The position numbers and the translations under genes were made by a program. A stretch of DNA of 64,000 bases, taken from Melieria omissa (taxonomy: Eukaryota; Arthropoda; Insecta; Diptera; Ulidiidae). Below, piece by piece: positions 38,801 through 50,800 of the stretch. Below the pieces are notes generated by a model that did no database searches, was not told where the DNA came from, and worked only from the letters and a program-made list of their open reading frames with translations. The number at the start of each line of letters is the position of its first letter. Position 1 is the stretch's first letter. The stretch is taken from NCBI GenBank assembly GCA_963971225.1, contig OZ020269.1, positions 7,502,001-7,566,000 on the forward strand, in the 5' to 3' direction.

Positions 38801-41800
38801 TTTTTGCACCCACATCTGCATCGGCTTCCATCATCGACACTACACTAGATATATTTCTTTTTCCAGCCTTGTATAAGCTAGAGCACGTCGCCAACACAAG
38901 TTCCTCGCGCGGAGTGTTATTTACTAGGGCAGAAACTTTGCGGTGTTGGCTTCTCGTGGTACAATCTGAGAACTCCTTTTGTCGTCGTCCAACATTTATA
39001 GAATTTGTTGTTTCAACTAACACAAGGTTCCCATCTAACCAATCGCAGTTTTGTTTTTCAAAATGCATTAAATTCCTTTTACATGCTTTCCACTTCTGCA
39101 CTAACCGGCTTACGAAGTTTCTCAATTTCCTGCTGATTTCATGGAATTGCTCAACACTATATTTATTTTTGTCAATAATATTAGCAAATACATGCATCCC
39201 CAATGCTGAAAATTTCTTTGAAGGGACGTTTTCATTGTACCATATGGAAAATAGTGCTCGTTTGGACACCGACATTACGCCTAAAAAATGCGTTGGACTG
39301 TAGAGTAGCAGGAAGTAGCAAACGAGTTTCAACATTTCACAATCACAATGAATCACGTAAACAAAAGCAATTAGAACTGGATTGAATACGGCTGAATTTC
39401 AAAAGTTGCACTCCACGGAAGTCTAGTCTTTGTCACTCAAAATACACTATCACAAATGTTAACTTCAACGACGACTTTTTGTTATAAAAACTAAACACAG
39501 GCTACTAACATTTATACTATGATAAATACATACCTTTAACTTTAATCGAAACAACTTTAACGATTCAATAATTGACGAAATACTTTTTTGGACTTAAACA
39601 AGTGCACTTTGCAAAAAGCGCGCGAAACTATTTTGGTGCACTTGCTCCAACATATGTTGTGTTTGACAGCTTACAGCTGTGCGAATATAGAGAGCAAAAC
39701 AAAATGGAAAATATAGATAAACTCGATAGGGTATTAGTAATCAGAAAAATTTAAAAAAATTGGGCAAATCGAAATTTTAAAATTTGAATTAAGTCCAGCT
39801 AGATTGACAATTTCGCCCTCTGTGCGACGCGTTGAAAATGCAAAGCGACAGTGCGGCCAATGTTGCCACATTCCAGCGTCGTTGCCGCAATGCGAAAACC
39901 TGTTGGGGCGTCAGCCAGCTTCAGTGACTGGCGCCGGCGACAGCGTGATTGCGCTGTTAGAAATGCGGCCCTGCCGTTTGCCGCCTCAGCCGCTCCACTG
40001 TGCCGCATTCCATATTACATGCGGCATGTTGGCCTGTTGCTGCATTTTCGCATCACAACACAAATTAAATCACAGTCGCCGCCACTTGCGGGCTTTGTCC
40101 GTGAGCGCTGCCGCCGGTGTGGCACATTGGAAAATTCGCACATTTAAATTGAGCACAGTGCAACACGGCCAACAATACACACATACTTGCAACACTGTGC
40201 GCCATGCTGTGGTATGGAAATGTTGTAATGCAACGTGCAACGATTTTTGTGGAGTGGGCTGCGCGCATGGCAACTAAATACAACATTTGTGCAACTTTGC
40301 AGTTAGTTTTCGTGTGTTTTTCTTTTGTTGTTATTAATGCGGGTTGGTGACAAACTTTAGTCAGCCGGTTGCTGTGCTTTTCTTTTAATTTCCTTTTGAA
40401 TAAAATTTGCATAAGACGCTGGCAACGCCGACGACTGCCTTGGCGTGTTCCATGACATGAGGCATATTGGCGTTTTTCGTGTTGTTGCTGTTGTTACTAC
40501 TTTGTATGGCATTAATTCAGTGCGACAAACGTGTCGCGGTGTGGCTGCGCGAAAATTACCGCAGCCATTGCCTGACCTTCTGACCCCACAGTGGCGACAG
40601 TATTGCCAGTTTGAAAGGAACCGTAGAGTAAAAGGAGTCGCAGAGGCGTGAAGACTGCGGGATTAGAAAAGAAGGGGAGCCATAAAATGGCAGAATGGTG
40701 AGACGGTGCTTTGAAAGAAGCCGTGGACTGAAACTTCGGGCCTTGGAGCTTAGGGCCTTGTCCATAGGGACAATTCGGGCGGAATTGAGATGGCAATTTT
40801 TATTTATTAAAATACGTGCTTGCTAATTGCTTACTTTCTTATAGTTCTTATCCCTAAAATGATTTTATAGTAAAATATTTTGTTGCTGTCGAAGAGCTGA
40901 CAGCAACAAATTATTGAGCTATGTCATGTCATTTCCACACTTTGAGCGTTGCCACACGGTTAAACATCCGTCGACATTATGTGCTGCCACGACAGCTGTC
41001 GCCAACAATAACATCAACAACATCAGCGCCACTACAATGACGACAAACATGTTTATTGCTGCAACACGATGCGGCTCCATGGCAACCAAGCCGACGCGGC
41101 AATGCAATTTTCGTGGATAAAACTATACAAACTCTCCAACAACCACAACAATAAAATCAAAATTAATGAAAGTTTTGTTCTTTTGCTTTTTTTCCTCTAC
41201 TTCCTTCTATGTTTCTGTTTCGCAGCGTTTTCGCTTTTTTTAGCGGCGCACTTAAATTTGGCGCTTTTTGCGAATTTTCGCCATTTCAAGTCGTGATGGA
41301 GTTGGCTGCTGCGGTCGCCGTTATTGTTGCCAATTCGACTGGCCACAAGTCGGCTTCCAGTCGTGGCTATGTGTCATTCCACAAAAGTTTTCTACTTTCG
41401 GCACGTTTTTGTTGCTGCTTTTCGGCTATGGCCGTGTTGGTTTTGTGGAGCCGAATGCAGGAAACAACGCAAAGCGCAAAATAAACCATTTCGCTTAGAA
41501 AGATCCAACAGACAACAACAAACAAGACCAATGCAGCCAAAAGTGAAGCGAACCAAAGTGGCCGACACAAATGAGAAATTGCAATTGAAATGCGAGCAAA
41601 CGTGCCAGTCGCAGAAATCACGCTTTCAAGATGGCGTTCGAGGCGGTGCGGTGCGGCCAGCGAGCCAAAGCGCGCGCCCGTAGCGACCGTTGCATGTAAT
41701 CGTACCGAGATTCGAATTTGGCAATGCGGCCGAAAATCGCAACGAAGACTCGGACTCGGAAGGTTTTTGGTCCGATTTGCTCTGGCGCAGAGCTTTTGCT

Positions 41801-44800
41801 GCCGGCCGCCGAATCGAGTGCAGCATTTAATTGTGGCTGCGGGTGAAAAGCGCCGACGCAGGCTGCCACACCGATCGGCGATGAAGCGCCGATATACTTG
41901 GCATTGTTTTTCATTGCAATTGGATGAGGACTCTGCAGACTCAGCTGGTAGACCTGCCTGTACAATTGTCTCGCTTTTTTATAAAGAACACAAAGATCAC
42001 AAAAATGCACAGTTCTGTTCAGAACCGAACAAATATTTGACTGCGGACTGATTTTAAACCTCATAAATAATTGCAATAAATTTATTACTCTGCTATGGAA
42101 ATGCTATTTTTTAAAATTAGTTGGGTCTTGCAAAAACAATTGAAAACATTATAGAATAATGTTGTTAGAGAAATAAATCAAAGAATTTAGAACTTTCAAA
42201 AAAGTTCAGTTCAAGTTAAAAAAAAATTTCCACTTTTCTTGGTAACTTTTGCTTCGCTTGATTTGAAAGCCAAAAATCTTACAACAACGAATGCGAACGC
42301 GCATCAGTTGACAGCAATTACATAATGACCCCAATAAATTATCGCCATCTTGGTTCCTTCCTTCCTTCCTTCCGCCACTGCCATCACATTTCATTGCAAA
42401 ATACCACATTTTGGCATTAACGCGCGTGAGACTTATCGCACTTTATCGGCCGCTACTAAATTTCGGCACCCGGCGCGGTTTGATCATCGGCATCGGCCGT
42501 AATCGCTGTCACTTTAGCGCGCCGGCCTTTCGCCGCGTTGACAGCGGCCAGCCACCGCCGCCGCCTTTACTCTTCTTTTTTTGGTTGTTCAACATTATTC
42601 ATGGTGTTGTTGTGGCTTTGGGAGCTGTCAATATTTGCACATCGGCACCGTTCATTCGCTGAAAGTGAATGCTTGTTGTTATTATCGGTCGGCGGACATT
42701 TTTGTGCATCGTCCAGCTGCCACTTTTATGTGAGTTCATTAGTGCATCATTTCGCAACGCAATCATTCTGGATTATGCGCACTCACAACTCACTCTCGCT
42801 GGCCCTCAGTGTGTCGGCGTTTATTTATCGCCCGAAAGGAAAGCGAAGGTGCAGTGAGCCAAGTAAATAACCAACTTTATACGTATTTTTCAATAATACA
42901 TTTTCAAATAATAAATTTCAAATTCCACAAATGCAAATTCAAATTCCAAGCTGCTTATACGCTGAATGCAATAGTCCGCCGGCCGCCACTCATCGCTGCA
43001 ACTCTTGTCGATTGCCGAACCGGCATTTGCTCCCAATTCAGACCGAACTTCCAATTCGAGTCGGCCAATACTTGTCGCCGTGCACGGAGTCCGCATTGCG
43101 GGCTTTGCGTGCACGCCGCGCCACTTGCCGCGCCCCGAACTGCAGTTATTCCAGTTTTGGAGCGCAGTTATCTGATTTGAATGTCTGCCCCACGCACGCC
43201 CGTTCGTCTTCGTCCGCCTCCCCTGCCGACCTGTTATGTATGCAAACGCGCTAATGTGTTTGTCGTTATCGTGGTTGTTGTTGCTGTTGCTCTGACGATA
43301 TGTGGCCTGTGTGCGTCAAGCAAATTTTTCAAATTTTTTTTTTAATTATAGGAAAAATTTATTTGAATTTTGTAACCAGTGCGACAACTTTCTGCATTTT
43401 TAAATGTGATTTTTATGTTTTCCCCAACACAAATTTTGGTTTTCGAAATTAATATTAATTCATACAATATCTGATCGACTGAAGATTCGAATGACATGTC
43501 CACCATTCGAATCTACAAAGCTTGGTCTAGTTGGCATTTGCATAGTCTAAATGAAATCATATGGTAAATATATGGAAATATGAATATATATATGAAATAT
43601 GAATGTAATATTAACGACAATCATTAAGCATTAAAATTGTCATTTGGAACTTCTTGAAGCTTGAACTGATCGATGTTTCAGAGGATCGATCTAATTAAGA
43701 GTGGTTTCAATATACTTTTTTGGGCAGTTGCATGTTTCCAAAATTGTACGAAATTATTTGGAATTATTTCCTTTGACAATGCCAAAACAAAGTATTTAAA
43801 AAAATAACTGAGAAAACAGTGTTAATAGAGACAAGTCAACTAGAAAATTTTGTAACACATTAACACATAATTTCTGATAATTTGGAGTCTCCATGACTTT
43901 TGCAGTTCGTAGAGATCTTAAAATAAGATGTCAAGCTTCTACCAAAGTTCGCTATTTGCATTCTCTTTCTTAAATTGGACCCCATATGGTATCCACTAAA
44001 AATTTATGCTTGGTTTCTTTCTCCTCAATTTAACCAAATCTAATCCTAAAACAAGCACTCTGGGTTTCACTTAACTCAACTAATTTAATTTATGACATGC
44101 AAAAATTTGTTTATGGCATAACAATTATTTTATCGCATGCAATTTTTTTATACACCAACTGCATTAATTTACTTTAGATTTGTGTGACTGTCTTTTGGTT
44201 GTTCTTGGTTGCGCTGCTTTCATCCTTGACCTCAAAACTGACACACATTAATGTTATTGGTAAATATCGCCAGCAACAACAAGCACAAAAGTGATATACA
44301 GCAATTTTTCACTGCATTACATTAGTTGAAATAGATTGTTGCAAACAATGCGCAACTGTATGTTGCACGCTGAGCGAGACAAAAGTGCAACAATAAAAAA
44401 ATAAATAAAACGACAGCAGCGACCGAGCGATAGTGCGTGCTGCCAGCTGCGGCAAATGCGCAGCAACAAAAACAAAGAATTTCAGAGACAACAAAAACAA
44501 CAACTGAAGCAGCAGCAACCTCACTTTCAACACTTTCTGAAGAAGCACAACCAAAGTTGCTGCAAAACCGCAAAAGTTGTATTATTCGTTTTTGTTGGTT
44601 TGCTTGCTTTGGCAGCGCAAACTGCCAACAACAGCAACAGACCCCAATAAAATAACAACCACATCAGCCGAAATGTGTGCAGGTCACTGCGACAAGGATG
44701 CAGCATGCTACAACATACTTGCAACAATGCCAGCCGCCATCAACAGTCGCCATCACACACAGAGGCAAAAAATTCGCAATAATAAGTAAATAAAATAATA

Positions 44801-47800
44801 ATGAAAACAAAGTGACAGCAACAGCAACAGAGGCAGAAGACGCCGAGAACAAGAAGTAGAAAAAGTCGAAAAAGAACACCGCAAGCCGAACATAAAGCAG
44901 AACACAGAGAAACGGCAGCTGAAGATGAGGAATTCTCAAAAGCTGCAGCACAATTTTATGACCAGCGCAAAGGAGCGCAATGTCAGCGCTGATGGCTGAA
45001 TATTTCAAGGCAACTAAACAGGTTGCAGCAGCAGGCATGTTGCTGCACATGGCTTTTATGATGCGGCTCCGATATTTGCGGCCGCAGCAGCCCGCACCTC
45101 GTCCGAGCACTCACTGCGCTCTGCCGTTTCTTGTGCGTTTGCGCGCTGGCCGCCGCGCGTTTACTGTTGGGGCCTGTTGCCTTTCTGAAGGTCACCGCAA
45201 TCGTTGGCTGTTGCACTGGCCGCGCCACGGTCCAACCGTTCCGTTCCGCTGGCGAAGGAAGCACCGACCAAGGTTACCTGAATTCTTTGTTTCGTTTTCC
45301 GTATTCGCCTCGCATGCGATTTTCCGCCTCGTCTTTGGCGATTTTTGCCACTTCCTTCTTCTGTGGCCAATGTTCCCGCACTCCGCCGTACTTGCACTTC
45401 TTTTTGTTGCTGGCGCACAAATTCAGGGCGCCCTCTGTGAGCGATTTTGTTTGTTTAAAAGGACAGGTTGATGCCCACAGGGCACAAGTACGCACACAAA
45501 CAAACAACGACAGAACATGGCCAACAGCCTCGCTGTGCCCACATGCAGACATACCGACATCGTGTGTCTGCATCGCCGGGCGATCGTTGTTGCTGTTGCG
45601 ATTATCTAAGGAATTTCCAGGAGGCGGTGGAAAATAAATTATCCACACAATTGCGTTGGGTGTTTGCAGTGGTGATATGTGGCCATAATGGTGGGGCAGA
45701 TTGTGCATACATACATACATACATGTATATGCTGGCTGTGATTGCTACTTTTTTTGTTATAAATACAAGTTTAGGCTGGCAGCCACTATTGACAGTGTTT
45801 TGTGGGCAGAAACTCAAATTTTTTGCAGTTTTTGCGGTTTGTGTCGCATTAGGCGCTAATTTATTTTTCGTACATGCTACATTTTTCAAATACTTATGCG
45901 ATGTTGTTTGAAAGAAGTGATCTTTTAAATAAAATTGCAATTCTCGTGTGTCGCATGAAGCAAATGTTTTGCTGCGATAATTGAATTTTAACAAATTTTT
46001 AAAGGAGTTTTAATTTGTCTTTTTCACTACTTAAGTGACACACCGAAAATTTTATTCATTCATCTCGAACGTGTATCAATGATTAACAATAAAATTAATG
46101 ACTTTTTATAATTTCTCGCATGCGATATTTTTGTTGCGAATATCCAGTTTTGAATAAAGCTGCCTGTGAAAGTCCTTTCGCCACATCGCTGCCTCTAGTA
46201 ACAACAAGTATTTCAATTTTTTTCTACCACTAGTGGCAAATTTCCATTTCAACTAATTGGCCACTTAAGCCGCCCGACACTAAATTGGCAGCATACACGG
46301 ATAGAATGTGTGGAAATTTGTGTTTTCTTTGCTGCAAAGCCGCTGCGGGCGCCTTGGCGTTTGTGCTTGAATTTCCATTTGCGCTTAATTTGCATGCGAA
46401 TTTCCAATTGAAATTACTGACTTGCAATAAAATGAAAATCGATTTGTGCGCATTTGGCCAGTGGCGGCAGCAATGGTTGCAGGAAGTGCGGCACAGTGAC
46501 AGCCGGCGCGGAAGCGTGACACGAGATACATTTGCGGCTCGCATGCGATTTGAACGTTAAGCACAGCCGAAAACTTTCAGTCGTCCATCAATGGTTCAAT
46601 GGCTGAAATCGGCAGCGAGATTTGTCGCTTCGCTTTTTGCGAAATGCCACAGAAAACGAAGCACACACACACAGACCAACAAAAACACAAATCCACATAC
46701 AACAACATAAGCTTAACACACAAATTTATTGTTAGAAGGCAAGCAAATTTTGATTAATGAGCTGTGGCGTTGATACTTTGCGGTCTTCTTATTTTCTTTA
46801 AAAATCTCTTTGAATTTTGTTGTTGCTGCAGTAATTTTAGACATTTTTGGTATTTTTGTGGCTTGCTCTGAAAAACACAAATTGCCACATGTTGGCGGTG
46901 GAACAATTAGAAAGTCGCCTTTTTTAATGGAGTTGTTGTTATTGTGTTGCCGAGGCGACAGAATTTCACTGTTCCAATTGCGGAAAAAGTTTGAAAATCT
47001 GTCATGCTAATTTATATTTTCACTTGCTATACACGTCGGACACGCCCAGTTGCTCAATGCGTCTTTATGTTACTTTTCTTGCATGATTGACAATCGAATG
47101 GAATTCATTTAAATCGATTGTAGCGAGCCGAGATTATTTTGGGATGATTTCAGTAAATAATGGAAACAGAGTTGGCGCTTTCGGTATTTTCGGACCGAAA
47201 TCGGTCAGATTTTTTACTTTGGTCCGTTTTGTGGTGTGAATATATTTTCATTACGAGACAAAATTTGTTGAACAAAAATAAAATTGTAATTAAAAATTAC
47301 TTGAAAGATAACGCAAATTTTTAATTTGGTCGGCTTAGGTCGGAAGTTTGGTCCGAGAAAAAATTTTCAAGTGGCAACACTGAATGGAAACCACTTTTCC
47401 AAGTTTGAATCTCTGGTATGTGTTCGCTCCGTATAGAATCAAAGTTTTTATTATTGTTGTAAAGTGCTCCCCCAATTTTCTTCTACTTGACTGCTAATCT
47501 AAACGAATGGCTGAGGCATTGCCAAATGCAAATAAATTGAATTCAACACCAATTCATCAGTTGCCATTGGTCGGCGCCGGTCGCGCGTAAGTGTCCATAA
47601 TGGGGCCGCTTATTGTTGACCTGATTTTCTCCTCGTCGGCGCAATGCACATGGCCGCTGCACGTTCGTTGCAGTGCACGAAATTGCGGCCAGCAGGGATT
47701 AGTGCACTCCGGGGCCGCTGATGGAGCGCGCTTCATCGCGCCATCTGGCGGCTATCGCGCTCATTTGCTGATTAATCACCGAATGCGCAGCGGCTGACAG

Positions 47801-50800
47801 TGATGAGTGCGGCGTAATTGTAGCAAATCATGCACACGCGCGCGCGCGCGCATACAGCCGCCGGAAAGCAATGGCAGCGCTGCGTGGCCACTTGTGGCAC
47901 GTTCGGCTGTCCGGTCAATCGGTCATTGGTTAAAGATTAGCAGGCGGCTTGATTTAGTGATCTGGAGCGATGTAATGCAGAGATAGCATCGGCGGCGAAT
48001 CGGTGGCAAGTGGAAATGCAAAATGCAGGTGAGAAGCGGTCGACGCTCTTCTTGTTGGTTGGTAGAAATAAAAACAGTAACAAGAAAAGATAAATATTTT
48101 CTGGAGCAAACGCATGGTACGAGCAAGGTCTGTTGGGAGCGGGGAATTGTTGGGTAAGAGGTGATTCTAATTCTCACTATGAGCTCACTACGAGCTCACT
48201 ACGAACTCTTGCGATCCTGCTGGTAATTGAACAATTCTTAAAATTATTAAATTTAATTAAATAAAACAACTCCTTCCATCTTCTTGACTGAGCGTAAGAA
48301 CTTACTATATAACCGAGCTGCAGCTATTCCCGTGGCCTCTGTTTCAATGCGGCAGTTGGAGATCGGCAAGGAAAAGTTTGAGGAAAGAAAACCCTATCAT
48401 CTCTTTATGTGACTAACTGGAAACAGCGCCTAGGAGGAGGTTTCACGGCGAGAAGTAATTCTGAATTAAAACTTTCAAGCTTGTCACAGCAACCTGGGCC
48501 AATCTCCCCGTTGGAGCTTCCTTGTCCTTTCGAACATGACCCAGCCTATAGACAGTGTTTCCAGATTAATAGATTTCCTCCTAGCTTTAGGAGATTCTTA
48601 GCGTTTTAGGATAATTTTTAGGAGGAAGAATTGCTGAGGAGAAAGTTTAGGAGATTTTAATGGTGATACATTTGGCATCATTGGTGGCACTGAAGCCTTA
48701 AATATTGAAAAGTGAAGTATGCAATTTTATTTAATTAATTGTTATGCTTTATAGTGTTTAATTTATGCCAGGAATAAAGGAAGTTTACAAACGAATTTCA
48801 TACTGATCTAATTTCTTATAAGTTTTTGTGTTAAGTGGTTGTTAAGCTGAAACTGATTGAATGAAAAGGCTGCCATAAAAAAAATGGTTATATTTTTCTT
48901 TTTCATGAGAAGTAATTTTAAATTTTAGATTTAAGAGTGACAGAAATAAATAAAAAATAACTTTGGAGATTTTTAAAATTTTTGGGGGGAAATTTCAGTT
49001 TTTCAAAATTTAGGAGAAAGTCATTTTAGGGATCTGGCAACACTGTCTACAGATAACAACTCGCTGAGCTGCAACAAATGCCTAGACAATTTTTTGCGAA
49101 TGGTTCATGCAAATCTGACAGAAGAATTTTCCAAACTATCCGAGTACTCCATACTACTACAATCTATATTTTGATGTCGACACAAGTCCAACTAAAGTGA
49201 GAGAGAGAATTCTACTGCTACATTCCCCCACATAAACGTTGCAAAAGTTATCGTTCACTGCGTCTTCAAACTAAAATGCGTGTGAAAATACCAAATTTAT
49301 ATTTATATAGTAGTATATATGTATGTATGTAGTTATGCCACTTATTCGCCACTAACAATTTCACATTATCAGATCAAAATCAGCTTAAATTTATTTCACT
49401 GTCAAATTGCCAAAAAATAAATAAATCACAAAAATTTACATAATTTGCAACAATTTACAAACAACAACAATAGCCAAATATAAAAAACCTAAATTTAAAA
49501 TCTGTTATATAACGTCGATTCGTCATTTGAAAATGGTTATTTATAAGCCATGCAGGCGAGCGCCATTTATTTATTTAATTAATTGATGAGCCACAGCCAC
49601 AGCAAATGCTTTGCCCACAATTCGTTGTCTCTCAAAAGCAGCTACAGAAAAGGTATCAAAGTTGCTGCCAAAAAAGGTAAAACAAACTGTTTTCATGCCA
49701 TTGTTGTTGTTTTACGAAACGATTAGACTGTAAGGGTATTCACGATCTGCGGTAAATGTACTGGCAAAGGCGCAAAATTACGCTAAATAGCAAAATGCAT
49801 TGAAGCGAAATTTGGTAGACTGCACCTTTGAGTCGATTTTATACATACTTCTGTAAAATCCAGGGTTGAATGGAGATTTGAAAAGGAACATCAAAATAAG
49901 CTGAATTTGTTTGAACTTTGTATCATAGCACAAATTCCAAACACTGTTAATTTACACCGATTTGTGAAAGTGAAAAAGTCTAAAATCTCTGAAATAGAAA
50001 CAAATATCTCTTAAAGTCTCATTGCACGCTGCAAGTGACTGTCGGGGAGCAGTAGGGGGACCATCAGACTAAGCGACTGTGAAACGTCATCGATGCGTTA
50101 AGTATTTGGAAGAACCGACGATAGCTCTTTCGGTCGATCAATCCGTTTTCCAGCAATCAAACTGTGGCAGCTTGTTTATTGTCGGCCGAGCAAGCTGACA
50201 CATGCCCACTTGTTTGTTCATACAAAGTTGTTGTGAACGGCTTCATCGGAAGTGAGCTTTGTCGATTGTCGACATACCCGACGCGTGAGTCACCGCACAG
50301 GACGGCAAGTGTTGTTGTATAATATTTGTAAAAATAGAAGTTGAAGATAGCTGGGTGCGCAATATCGCATCGAGTAGCAGCGGAATCAGAGAATATTTTT
50401 CGTTGGCGTCTTGCGGTGCTGATTCCTTGCAGCGCGCTGCTTGTCTGTGTTTCATGAATTCTGGTGTTTTTGGTTGCAACGCAAAGATAACGCAGATGCC
50501 GTTAGCTGTAAATCGAACGTGATCGACATCTGTCGGCGACCACGCCCCGTCAGACTATTATGGAATCGCAACTGAGTAATGCTGCTGAATTACACAACCC
50601 AAAACGTGGCCGGTGAAGAGTTCAAGCAATTTAGTTTTAATTTTTTTTATTTTTTTATTTCTAGCCACCTCCCCCCAAAGCACAGTTACACAGTGACACG
50701 CACATCAATTGGCAATTTGAGTGCTCAATCAGAGCTTAATGCCAATAAGCGAAGATAACAAAGTTCGATAGCGCGTTCGACGCTCCTGGTGTGTGATTAG

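Larger units (their letters stand above)
36420..39824 (-). mobile_element. Transib DNA transposon (RAG1-like), 3.4 kb
   Basis: A complete but dead element. Its ends are 38-bp terminal inverted repeats (36420-36457 and 39787-39824) that differ at two positions. The left end starts CACAGTGGGCGAAAT; the right end, read inward, starts CACAGAGGGCGAAAT. It is flanked by an exact 5-bp GC-rich target duplication, CGACG, at 36415-36419 and 39825-39829, as expected for Transib. The transposase is on the minus strand and is broken (see the pseudogene). A 550-bp mariner lies inside it at 37919-38468. Transib is the superfamily from which the RAG1 core and V(D)J signals are thought to derive. The insertion is intronic and antisense-neutral to the host gene, sharing its strand. 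Confidence 0.9.

Noticed and set aside
38437..39356. Two host genes of 241 and 94 residues
   Set aside because: They are the same Transib transposase separated by a frameshift.
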